Position numbers and translations under genes: made by a program. DNA of 64,000 nucleotides. It comes from Flavobacterium tegetincola DSM 22377 (GTDB taxonomy: Bacteria; Bacteroidota; Bacteroidia; Flavobacteriales; Flavobacteriaceae). The notes below the pieces were generated by a model, which did no database searches, had not been told where the DNA came from, and was given only the letters and a program-made list of their open reading frames with translations. Shown piece after piece: positions 43,310 through 52,234 of the stretch (its first letter is position 1; each line of letters starts with the position of its first letter). Where the stretch lies: NCBI RefSeq assembly GCF_000425485.1, contig NZ_AUDN01000025.1, positions 17,176 to 81,175 of the forward strand, written 5' to 3'.

Positions 43310-44839
43310 TTAATAATTTATCTTCTCTAATCTGATTTCAGTTGTTTTGTCTTTTGTATTTGTTTCCCTCAATAAAATATAGCCTTTTTTAGCACGTTCA
43401 GTAGAGATTTCAACATCTTTAGAACTTAGATTTATTTTTTGTGTTGAGAAAACGCCGTCTGTAAATGTGACGATTCCCATAACCCAATTTGGTTTTAGGC
43501 TCACATAAATGCTATTTAGCTTTTCATTATCAGTATATATAAATGCATAAGTATCATCACTGATTTTATCTGAATAATCGTAGTCGAAATATCCATTTTT
43601 TTTCAAAAAAGAGCCGTTTGCATTAATTCGGGACCATTTATTCATAGATTTCTCAATTTTTAAAAATTTTAAAATTTTAAAGTTTGTGTCAAATTCAACT
43701 GCATATAAATCTAGCGTTTGCGTAGTAGCACCAGGTTTAAAACCTTCAAAAATCATTAATTTGTTACCGTTGGCAATTGTCTTAATATCCATTGGATAAA
43801 TGTAAAAATCTTTGTCAATTTTACCGAATTCATCAATTGCAAAATAATCTTTAAAAGCATCCCATTTTAAAATTTTCTGAGCACTAGTTCCGTCTTTCAA
43901 ATTAAACACTTTTTCAGAATAGCCTATAATTTTATTCTCCTCTTTTAGGTCTTTTTTATTATTTTCAAACACAAAGTCATAACTTAAAATGAGATCTTTT
44001 TTCAAAATAAGTTTATCATTTGAATAGAGATAATTTTCATCTGCAACTCTGAAATTCGTAATCTTTGTTCCGACTTCAATGTCATAGACATCGTATGTAG
44101 TGACGAACTTATTATTAATCTCTTCTTCTACGGTAAACAGGACATAATCTGTGTTGTGAATTGGATAGACGTAAGAAAGCATGTTAGTTAGTTTTTTTGC
44201 CTTCTTAAAAGTACCAGACCACTTTGCTTTGAAATCTAAATCTAGAACTGAAAATGGATATTGTGTTTCACTTGAAGCGGTTTTCCGACTTCCTAAATCT
44301 GGAGCAGCATAGGCTAAGTAACCTGATGTTCCTAAAGAGACAACCATACTGTTTTTAATGGGTTGTTTCAATGTAAATATATTTGTGAAAGGCTGAATTT
44401 CTCCATTCATAAAAATACCTGCCTCAGAAACGGTAAAATCATTCAAGTTCAGTTGCCTATATATGGAAGGCATTGAATTAAACATTCCTGACAAACCCAC
44501 CGAAAAATAAAGTGTATTTCCCTTTAAATTTTGCTCTGCTATTTTAGGAAGTTCATCTTTAGATCCTATTCCAACAAAGAACTGTTGGAAACTTGTAGAT
44601 CCCACTTTGTTTAAATTGTTATCTAAAATAACCAACTCTAAATCCAGTACATCTTTCTCCACTTCGTCTTTTTGGTATAAAACCGAATAACCCCAAACAT
44701 CATCTTGTTTTTCATTTAAAATAACACGCATACCCAAATATTTATTTTGGGACAGTTGATATAACTTTTGAACTTGCGCATTCACGTTTTGAAAAATTAC
44801 AAGGAGTAAAAGAAGAATGTAAGTTTGTTTACTATTCAT
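43310..44839 (-). CDS. Exported 509-aa protein, tandem paralog 2 (possible DUF6770)
   Basis: The signal peptide (cleavage after VNAQ) is followed by a strand-rich protein without obvious catalytic motifs, perhaps a beta-propeller. It is the same length as the neighbouring paralog and shares long blocks with it: NKYLGMRVILNE, the GFKPGATTQTLDLYAVEF region, KSMNKW and the end TTEIRLEKINY. I recall such proteins as DUF6770 but am not certain. It is the last of three genes in a minus-strand operon headed by an M48 metallopeptidase. Confidence 0.8.
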   Translation of the reverse strand: MNSKQTYILLLLLVIFQNVNAQVQKLYQLSQNKYLGMRVILNEKQDDVWGYSVLYQKDEVEKDVLDLELVILDNNLNKVGSTSFQQFFVGIGSKDELPKIAEQNLKGNTLYFSVGLSGMFNSMPSIYRQLNLNDFTVSEAGIFMNGEIQPFTNIFTLKQPIKNSMVVSLGTSGYLAYAAPDLGSRKTASSETQYPFSVLDLDFKAKWSGTFKKAKKLTNMLSYVYPIHNTDYVLFTVEEEINNKFVTTYDVYDIEVGTKITNFRVADENYLYSNDKLILKKDLILSYDFVFENNKKDLKEENKIIGYSEKVFNLKDGTSAQKILKWDAFKDYFAIDEFGKIDKDFYIYPMDIKTIANGNKLMIFEGFKPGATTQTLDLYAVEFDTNFKILKFLKIEKSMNKWSRINANGSFLKKNGYFDYDYSDKISDDTYAFIYTDNEKLNSIYVSLKPNWVMGIVTFTDGVFSTQKINLSSKDVEISTERAKKGYILLRETNTKDKTTEIRLEKINY

Positions 44840-44844
44840 TGCAT

Positions 44845-46374
44845 TTAATAATTTATCTTTTCTAATCTGATTTCAGTAGTCTTCTCTTTTGTATTGGTCT
44901 CTTTCAACAAGATAAAACCCTTTTTTGCAGCTTCTGTCGCAATTGTAACATCTTTAGAATTAAGACTTAGCTTTTGCGTTGAAAAAATTCCGTCTGCAAA
45001 AGTGATAATTCCCAGCATCCAATTTGGTTTCTGATTCACGTAAATACTCTTAATTTTCTCATTGTCCGTGTACACAAAAGCATACGTATCATTGTCAATT
45101 TTTTCTGTATAACTGAAATCAAAGTAGCCGTTGTTTTTCAAGTAAGATCCATACGCTTTTAACTTATTCCACTTATTCATCGATTTTTCTACTTTTGATA
45201 ATGCTAAAATCTTAAAATCGTTATCAAACTCCACTGCATACAAATCTAAAATTTGAGTATTTGCAGCCGGTTTGAATCCTTCAAAAATCATCAGCTTATT
45301 TCCATTAGTAATGGTTTGGATTGCCATCGGCTGAATGTAAAATTCTTTGTCAATTTTTCCAGAAGTATCTATTGATAAATAATCTTTGAAAACATCCCAT
45401 TTAAAAGTTTTCTGAGCAACTTTTCCATCGATTAAGTTAAATTCTCTTTCGGAATAACCCGTTATCTGCTCATATTTTCTCTCGTCTTTTTCATTTATCG
45501 CATATGTAAAATCGTATGAAATAAACCTATCATCCACTAATCGTGTTCGATCATTTGAATAGAAATAGTTCTCATCTGCCCAAATATCTACAGTCCGAAC
45601 GAGCTTACCTGTTTCAATATGATAAATTTCGTACAGATTTTTAGTTTCTTTCTTATCTACTTTGGTGCTTTTATAAAACACAAGATACTTATCATTTGAA
45701 GTAATAAAATAATAGTTGACAGGAAATTTCTTGTCTTTTTTATAAGTTATAGACCATTTTTTCTTGAAGTCTAAATCCATCACCACTATTTCGCTTGACT
45801 CCTTATATAAATCGCCTTCACGAACAGTTGCATCTCTAAAATTAAAGATAAGATAACCAGCATTTGAATACGGAACTGTTACTTGTGCAATGGCTTTCTT
45901 TGATATTGCTTTTAAATCAGTAAAAGGTTGCAACTCTGCGTTAAAAAATATTTTAGATTCAGATACCGAATAATCGCTCAAATCTAATTTTCTGTAGAAA
46001 TAATAAGCAGTATCGTCAATACCTTGTAATCCTAAAGCTAGATTTAAGTTATTGCCATTTAATCGTATGTACTTAATTTCGGGATATAAGTCAATTAACC
46101 ACGTGTTGAAATAAAATTGCTGAAAACTCGAACTACCCACTTTATTCAAATTCTTATCTAGAATTATAATTTCAAGTTCAAGCGTCTCTTTAGCGACTTT
46201 GTCTATCTGATAAAGCGCTGCATAACCCCACACGTCCTCTCGACTTTCATTGAGAATCACGGTCATTCCCAGATATTTATTTTTTGAAAGTTCATTTAAT
46301 TTCTGAACCTGAGCATTCATACTTTGAAAGACGATAAGCAATAAAAGAAGAATGTAATTTTGTTTAATATTCAT
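44845..46374 (-). CDS. Exported 509-aa protein, tandem paralog 1 (possible DUF6770)
   Basis: This is a paralog of the next gene with the same architecture: signal peptide ending MNAQ, then a strand-rich body. It also ends TTEIRLEKINY. Its start overlaps the end of the M48 peptidase gene by 11 bp, and the next paralog begins 5 bp after its stop, so all three should be made from one transcript. A role with the peptidase, for example as a substrate or envelope partner, is plausible but unproven. Confidence 0.8.
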   Translation of the reverse strand: MNIKQNYILLLLLIVFQSMNAQVQKLNELSKNKYLGMTVILNESREDVWGYAALYQIDKVAKETLELEIIILDKNLNKVGSSSFQQFYFNTWLIDLYPEIKYIRLNGNNLNLALGLQGIDDTAYYFYRKLDLSDYSVSESKIFFNAELQPFTDLKAISKKAIAQVTVPYSNAGYLIFNFRDATVREGDLYKESSEIVVMDLDFKKKWSITYKKDKKFPVNYYFITSNDKYLVFYKSTKVDKKETKNLYEIYHIETGKLVRTVDIWADENYFYSNDRTRLVDDRFISYDFTYAINEKDERKYEQITGYSEREFNLIDGKVAQKTFKWDVFKDYLSIDTSGKIDKEFYIQPMAIQTITNGNKLMIFEGFKPAANTQILDLYAVEFDNDFKILALSKVEKSMNKWNKLKAYGSYLKNNGYFDFSYTEKIDNDTYAFVYTDNEKIKSIYVNQKPNWMLGIITFADGIFSTQKLSLNSKDVTIATEAAKKGFILLKETNTKEKTTEIRLEKINY

Positions 46375-47656
46375 AGTGTTTTAAAATTTGGGTAAGTTGG
46401 CTATTGGTCAAATTTCGCACGAAACTTAAATAAGTATTATAACTCTTGGTAAAGTTTGGCGATTCAGTTTCTAAACAGCGATTCAAAATATACTTCTTTC
46501 TATAGGCTTCAATTTTCGAGAAATTATCAAACATTTTCATTTTCAGCAAGACATTTTCTTTATCGTTCTTTAGTAAAATCATCGTTTTATAAAGTGACTT
46601 CCCATATTCCTTCAGAAAATACAACATTGTAATCTCATCGTATCTTGCATTTGATTTTAGTGTTGCAAATTTCAAATCTATAAATCTTTTCACCTCAGCA
46701 TCCGTTATTTTGAAGTTTTCTTTCAAAAAATCAACTCTAACATCAATGTCCGGATGCGTTCTAAGTGAATCTACATCCCAAGTTTTGCTGTTTTTCTGAT
46801 AATTATACGAACTTAAAATGTCCGTCTGCAGCCAGTTGTCTTGAAATTTGACAGACGTGTTTTTAAATATTTTCTTATAATCTTCCAAAACTAAAGAATC
46901 ACTTTCTTTATCAATTTCCTTAAGAACTAATAACGCTTCCAAGGATTTAATAATTTGTTCGGGATACGCATTTTTAAAATAAATAAACCCTAGTGAATCG
47001 GCTTGGTGTTCATTTATTCTGCTAAATTTTCTTCTGTCGTACACAAAGTTTTTAATTTCGGCTGTAGCCAAAGTATTTTGGTTGTACTTAATTTTCTTAA
47101 TCTGTTTCGTCTTCTCCACGACCTCTCTCGATTCGCTTTTTACCAAACGAGATTTTAATGCTTTGAATACATGATCCAAGTGTTGGTGGGCAATTTCATG
47201 ACAAATCACATAACTCAATTGATAAGTATCAGCTACATTCAAAACTAAAGGCAAATTAATGATGACAATATTTTCGCCCATATTATATGCATTGTTGCTT
47301 TCGTCAAGCGATAATAAAATCTGAATATCGTCAAAATTTGCAGCTGGATTTTTAGCTTTTATTTCATCTACGATTGCAGTAATCAGCGGTGAAATTTCCT
47401 TGTGATATACAAATTTTCGATCGCTAATTTCTTTTAAAAATTCGGCGCTATTCTCTTCATACATTTTTTTGAAAGCCATTCTGATTTTTCTATCTCCAAT
47501 GGTATCAAGAGATTTCAACGTTGCTTTTGACTTTATACTATAGGCTGATGCCAAATTATTATTGTACGCATCGTTTACAGTGTCAAGCACAACGTGCTGA
47601 CCAAAAGCCGCTTGAACAATTAAAATCAGTCCAATTATGTAAAACACCTTTTTCAT
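46364..47656 (-). CDS. M48 family metallopeptidase, exported
   Basis: This 430-aa protein has a signal peptide (ending AFGQ). The zinc motif HEIAHQ and a downstream NEHQADSLGF segment supply the third ligand, as in the Ste24/BepA/HtpX clan. There are no extra membrane helices, so it is of the periplasmic, BepA-like or Oma1-like soluble type. The C-terminal half is helical with several Lys/Asp-rich segments. The open frame extends to 47704, but the Met at 47656 gives the signal peptide. It heads the operon with the two 509-aa proteins. Confidence 0.88.
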   Translation of the reverse strand: MKKVFYIIGLILIVQAAFGQHVVLDTVNDAYNNNLASAYSIKSKATLKSLDTIGDRKIRMAFKKMYEENSAEFLKEISDRKFVYHKEISPLITAIVDEIKAKNPAANFDDIQILLSLDESNNAYNMGENIVIINLPLVLNVADTYQLSYVICHEIAHQHLDHVFKALKSRLVKSESREVVEKTKQIKKIKYNQNTLATAEIKNFVYDRRKFSRINEHQADSLGFIYFKNAYPEQIIKSLEALLVLKEIDKESDSLVLEDYKKIFKNTSVKFQDNWLQTDILSSYNYQKNSKTWDVDSLRTHPDIDVRVDFLKENFKITDAEVKRFIDLKFATLKSNARYDEITMLYFLKEYGKSLYKTMILLKNDKENVLLKMKMFDNFSKIEAYRKKYILNRCLETESPNFTKSYNTYLSFVRNLTNSQLTQILKHYEY

Positions 47657-47685
47657 TAATTCCGTTTTGCGCGTTATTAAGCAAA

Positions 47686-47714
47686 AAAAAAGGAGATGAA
47701 ACATCTCCTTTTTT
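47686..47714 (-). terminator. Terminator after glyS
   Basis: Perfect 13-bp arms (47686-47698 and 47702-47714) with a 3-nt loop are flanked by A-runs and T-runs. It terminates glyS on the minus strand before the M48 gene start. Confidence 0.9.
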
Positions 47715-47738
47715 ATATCTAAAAATTTTCTAAATATA

Positions 47739-49286
47739 CTATTTATTCGCTTTCATCAACCAACTTTTCATAGAAACTTCATTTTCAATGATATCTCTCA
47801 AATCAGCAATTGCTACACGGTCTTGTTTCATCGTATCACGGTGACGAATGGTTACGGTTTGATCTTCGATAGTTTGATGATCTACTGTAATGCAGAACGG
47901 CGTTCCCAAAGCATCTTGTCTTCTGTATCGTCTTCCAACAGCATCTTTTTCGTCATACGCCATATTGAAATCCCATTTTAAATCTGCCATAATTTGCTTT
48001 GCAATATCAGGCAGACCATCTTTCTTTACCAATGGTAGGATGGCTGCTTTTGTAGGTGCTAAAACCGATGGTAATTTTAATACCGTACGTGTTGAACCGT
48101 CCTCCAACGCTTCTTCTTTTAATGAAGTTGCAAAAACAGAAAGAAACATTCGGTCTAAACCTACGGATGTTTCTACTACGTAAGGTGTATAATTTTTATT
48201 TTCTTCAGTATCAAAATACTGTAATTTCTTACCAGAAAACTCTTCGTGTGCTTTTAAATCAAAGTCAGTTCGTGAGTGAATTCCTTCCAATTCTTTAAAG
48301 CCAAATGGGAAATTAAATTCGATATCAGCGGCTGCATTGGCGTAATGTGCTAATTTATCGTGGTCGTGGAAACGGTAGTTTTTTTCGCCTAAACCTAAGG
48401 ACAAATGCCAGTTCAATCTTGTTGATTTCCAGTATTCATACCATTTCATTTCTTCGCCTGGTTTTACAAAAAATTGCATTTCCATTTGTTCAAATTCCCG
48501 CATACGGAAGATGAATTGACGCGCCACAATTTCATTTCTAAATGCTTTTCCAGTTTGCGCAATACCAAATGGAATTTTCATTCTACCTGATTTTTGAACG
48601 TTTAAGAAATTGACAAAAATGCCTTGAGCTGTTTCTGGTCGAAGGTATAAGTCCATCGCACTTTCGGCAGAAGCACCAAGTTTTGTCCCAAACATTAGGT
48701 TAAATTGCTTCACCTCTGTCCAGTTTTTAGAACCGGTTTCTGGATCAGCAATTTCTAATTCTTCTATTAATGCTTTCACATCAGCAAGATCTCCGTCTCC
48801 TAATGATTTACCCATTCGTGCTAAAATGCTGTTTCGTTTAGAAAGGTATTCCATCACACGAGGATTTGTAGTTTCGTATTCGGCTCTGTTGAAACTTTCA
48901 CCAAAACGAACGCTTGCTTTCTCTATTTCTTTTTCGGCTTTCTGATTTAATTTTTCGGCATAATCCTCAATTAAAACGTCGGCACGGTATCTTTTCTTAG
49001 AATCTTTGTTATCTATTAACGGGTCGTTAAAAGCGTCTACGTGTCCGGAAGCTTTCCAAGTCGTTGGATGCATCAAAATTGACGCGTCAAGACCTACAAT
49101 GTTTTCGTGCATTTGCACCATCGATTTCCACCAATAGTCACGGATGTTTTTCTTTAACTCCACTCCATTTTGTGCATAATCATAAACTGCACTTAAACCA
49201 TCGTAAATTTCGCTTGACGGAAAAATAAATCCATACTCTTTTGCGTGCGAAATTACATTTTTGAATAAATCTTCTTGTTTTGCCAT
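47739..49286 (-). CDS. glyS: Glycyl-tRNA synthetase, homodimeric (eukaryote-like) type
   Basis: This 515-aa class II enzyme has motif 2 (RNEIVARQFIFRMREFEQMEMQFF), motif 3 near ETSVGLDRMFLSVF, and a C-terminal anticodon-binding domain. This single-chain form is used in Bacteroidota in place of the alpha2beta2 GlyQS. A minus-strand TACTTTTG (forward CAAAAGTA, 49294-49301) lies 8 bp upstream of the ATG and is its likely -7 box. Confidence 0.96.
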   Translation of the reverse strand: MAKQEDLFKNVISHAKEYGFIFPSSEIYDGLSAVYDYAQNGVELKKNIRDYWWKSMVQMHENIVGLDASILMHPTTWKASGHVDAFNDPLIDNKDSKKRYRADVLIEDYAEKLNQKAEKEIEKASVRFGESFNRAEYETTNPRVMEYLSKRNSILARMGKSLGDGDLADVKALIEELEIADPETGSKNWTEVKQFNLMFGTKLGASAESAMDLYLRPETAQGIFVNFLNVQKSGRMKIPFGIAQTGKAFRNEIVARQFIFRMREFEQMEMQFFVKPGEEMKWYEYWKSTRLNWHLSLGLGEKNYRFHDHDKLAHYANAAADIEFNFPFGFKELEGIHSRTDFDLKAHEEFSGKKLQYFDTEENKNYTPYVVETSVGLDRMFLSVFATSLKEEALEDGSTRTVLKLPSVLAPTKAAILPLVKKDGLPDIAKQIMADLKWDFNMAYDEKDAVGRRYRRQDALGTPFCITVDHQTIEDQTVTIRHRDTMKQDRVAIADLRDIIENEVSMKSWLMKANK

Positions 49287-49390
49287 AGTGTTGCAAAAGT
49301 ATAAAATTGATTGAATTATAGCGAATAATTAAGATGAAAAACCATTTTCTTCCACAAGATCTATTATTTACAAAAATTAAATTTCATAAA

Positions 49391-49417
49391 AAAACCGTCA
49401 ATTGCATTGACGGTTTT
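49391..49417 (-). terminator. Terminator after the 892-aa T9SS metalloprotease
   Basis: The perfect 12-bp arms AAAACCGTCAAT (49391-49402) and ATTGACGGTTTT (49406-49417) have a 3-nt loop. The A-run on the left gives a U-run on the minus strand. Confidence 0.9.
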
Positions 49418-49437
49418 GTAAACTTATTGATTTGTGA

Positions 49438-52116
49438 CTATTGAACCACAATTTTTCGAACTGATTTTTGAGCACCATCCTGAATATTGACTAAATAAAC
49501 ACCTGATTGAACATTATCCAGCTGAATATTTTGAGCAAAAACGCTTTGATTTGGATATGATTTAGAAAAAATCTGTCTTCCACTTACATCGTAGATGTTG
49601 ATCAATGTTGGCACCTCAGACTTCGAATTGAATTTGATATTAAAATTTCCATTACTTGGATTTGGAGCAATAGTTAAATTACTTAATTCAAAAGACGTAG
49701 TATTTAATGGCACGAGATAACATACTAAAAGAGACCAGCTGTTCAATGTACCTGTATTATTTACAGCAAAATCTTGAACGTCTAATTTCCAATCTCCCAT
49801 AGCCGATTTTGAATTTAAAACTGCTAAACTTTCTGTTGGAGAAAATGTTCCAACTACGGGATTGGTGCAACTAGGTGATCCAGCGCCTTCGGAAAGATTG
49901 GCAACAATACCATCTTGTGTACTGCAAATTCTATTAATTAACTTTACGGAAGTATTGTCTGGATGTCTTAAATTTACGGTTAAATCTTTAATGTTTGTGT
50001 GTGCGATATCTACACCAACAACTAAATCAACAATACTGTAATTAGCCGGAACATTGATTGTAGATGTGCTGATTGGACCTGGATTACCCGTACTATCTGC
50101 AATAGGAAGTGCACCAGTACTGTTATAGGTAACGCAAGAAAGTGTGAATTCTCCAATAGAGAATGTACTTGAATTTATAGCAAAGTACACATTGTCTACA
50201 GGCTGAACCATAATACGACAGAATGGAAATGAAATATTAGGTACAGTAATTGAATGTGAACCATCGTTTGGTGTACTTTCTACTAAAACTGTATTGTAAG
50301 TATAGCCACCATCTGTAGATAATAAAATTTTCACGTTAGCCGTGTTGATCGGTGCTGCAGTAGTTCCTGCTACATCCCAAGTAATTAATTTGCTTTCTCC
50401 TGGGAACCACGTTGTATTAGGCACATTTTGAGAAGTTACTTTAAATGGTCCTGCTGATGCATTGAATGTCACGGTTGTGTTTTTACGTTCCGTTTGACCA
50501 CCATTAGCTACATCATTGTCTCTTACTGTTAAGGCAAAATCCATAGTTCTAGCTACATTAGGAATAACTTCCCAAGTAGTAATTAGAGCACCTGCTATAA
50601 CATTTGCTATAGCTGGAAAATAGCGTTTAGGAGATAATGTTGGATTAAAACTTCTAAAATTAGGATTAGAAGTTGTTGTTATCGCACTTGGAACAGCTGT
50701 AGAAACTCCGGTATTGGTTTGTTCCCAACAATAAGTCATTGCGGTTGGGCTACTATCTGTAGCATTTCCAGTCAATACAAATGCAGTACCTATTGGAATG
50801 ATATAATTTGCTAGGTCCTGAATAACAGGTGCTGCGTTGAAGTTCTCAACTGCTGCAGCACAATTTCCAAAACCTATTACATGAGCGGTCATTTGAGCAA
50901 TACTTACTGCGTGAAAATAAGCATCAGAATTACTTTGAACATTAGCCGGACAAATTCCTGCGTAAGCCATAATAGTACTCCCGCTTCCTGGTTCAACAGC
51001 TTGAGCACTCGATCTGTTTCCTGAACAAGAATTATTAAAGGTATGCGATGCACCAAATTGATGCCCTACTTCATGTGCCACAAAGTCAATATCAAAAGGA
51101 TCACCTACTGGAGATGGAGAACCTGTAATTCCTCTTGCTTTTCCAGAAGTACAAACTGATGGAGATTGTGCTAATCCACCACCACCTGTACTTACTGTAT
51201 GTCCAATATCATAATTGCTTGACCCTATAATCCCATCAATTACTGTTTGACTCTGATTGATTAAAGTGTTCGCACTATTGTTATTAAAGTTGTCCGAAGT
51301 AATAAATATAATATCTTCATTATTAGCTATCAATTGCATTCTTAAAGACATATCATTTTCATAAATACTATTGATACGACTTACTGTAACATTCATAGCT
51401 GCCAAAACAACTGATTTTCTTTCCGCTAATGTAGCACTAGAGGTAATAATTTCTGCAGTTATTGCTGCATTGACATGAACAGAGGCATACTCAATGGTAC
51501 ACGCCATTGCCATACGGTAGGTTCTTAAAAGGTTATCACTGATTAAGGTACTGTTTGTAGCTAGCGGCAATTCTCCATCTTCAGGATCTTCAACAGAACA
51601 CGTATAGGAACGCTCCGTAGTAAGCGTTGATTTTCCATAAACCATATAACCTCTTAAATCCGTGGTATATGGATCAATATAATACGTTCCTTCAGATGAC
51701 AAAACCATCGCATGAAGTCCGAATACGGTAGTAGTCAAATAAATTTTGGCACTTTTATTTCGTGTACCTTGTCCTACGTAGGACTGAATTTCCGAATGTT
51801 TTGCAGCTAATTCTGGTGCCATCACAGATGATTCATAAATGCTGAAGGATTCTAAAGATCCATCTGCATTTGGGAATTCAATGATTGTAGAAGAAATCGC
51901 TCCAGAAAAATTTCTAGTAGGAGCTGTTTGTAATACTGCTTTTAACGCTGAGTAATTAAGCGCATAATAATCCGCTTGTTCCGTAACAGAAGCGCGTTCA
52001 AATTTCTGTGCTGTAGCAAATTTTGATGCTGCTGTCTTAGTCCAAAGCGCATTTTGTGCATTGGCTAATCCAATGGTTAGGATCAAAATTAAATTTAAGT
52101 ATAATTTTTTATTCAT
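49438..52116 (-). CDS. Secreted reprolysin-like metalloprotease with P-domain and T9SS sorting domain
   Basis: This 892-aa protein has a signal peptide (ending LANAQ) and a propeptide-like region. The metzincin motif HEVGHQFGASH is at 348-358 (His348, Glu349, His352, His358), with a following Met-turn region (TIMAYAGIC). Ig/fibronectin-like modules follow, then a proprotein-convertase P-domain (about 665-805). A type A T9SS domain (about 815-892, starting NLTIAPNPSNGNF) ends it. It should be exported by T9SS and attached or released at the surface. A TAATTTTG box (forward CAAAATTA, 52138-52145) lies upstream. It is a paralog of the next protease. Confidence 0.94.
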   Translation of the reverse strand: MNKKLYLNLILILTIGLANAQNALWTKTAASKFATAQKFERASVTEQADYYALNYSALKAVLQTAPTRNFSGAISSTIIEFPNADGSLESFSIYESSVMAPELAAKHSEIQSYVGQGTRNKSAKIYLTTTVFGLHAMVLSSEGTYYIDPYTTDLRGYMVYGKSTLTTERSYTCSVEDPEDGELPLATNSTLISDNLLRTYRMAMACTIEYASVHVNAAITAEIITSSATLAERKSVVLAAMNVTVSRINSIYENDMSLRMQLIANNEDIIFITSDNFNNNSANTLINQSQTVIDGIIGSSNYDIGHTVSTGGGGLAQSPSVCTSGKARGITGSPSPVGDPFDIDFVAHEVGHQFGASHTFNNSCSGNRSSAQAVEPGSGSTIMAYAGICPANVQSNSDAYFHAVSIAQMTAHVIGFGNCAAAVENFNAAPVIQDLANYIIPIGTAFVLTGNATDSSPTAMTYCWEQTNTGVSTAVPSAITTTSNPNFRSFNPTLSPKRYFPAIANVIAGALITTWEVIPNVARTMDFALTVRDNDVANGGQTERKNTTVTFNASAGPFKVTSQNVPNTTWFPGESKLITWDVAGTTAAPINTANVKILLSTDGGYTYNTVLVESTPNDGSHSITVPNISFPFCRIMVQPVDNVYFAINSSTFSIGEFTLSCVTYNSTGALPIADSTGNPGPISTSTINVPANYSIVDLVVGVDIAHTNIKDLTVNLRHPDNTSVKLINRICSTQDGIVANLSEGAGSPSCTNPVVGTFSPTESLAVLNSKSAMGDWKLDVQDFAVNNTGTLNSWSLLVCYLVPLNTTSFELSNLTIAPNPSNGNFNIKFNSKSEVPTLINIYDVSGRQIFSKSYPNQSVFAQNIQLDNVQSGVYLVNIQDGAQKSVRKIVVQ

Positions 52117-52185
52117 AGTATAGGGTTGTTAGATTCACAAAATTAGTCAATTAATATTTTAAAGTTCTATATAATTCTCATAAAA

Positions 52186-52211
52186 AAACCCAATCATCGC
52201 TGATTGGGTTT
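52186..52211 (-). terminator. Terminator after the 1098-aa T9SS metalloprotease
   Basis: The perfect 11-bp arms AAACCCAATCA (52186-52196) and TGATTGGGTTT (52201-52211) have a 4-nt loop and a U-run on the minus strand. It separates the two paralogous protease genes, so each has its own transcript. Confidence 0.9.
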
Positions 52212-52234
52212 CATGAAAGGAAATATTTAAATTC

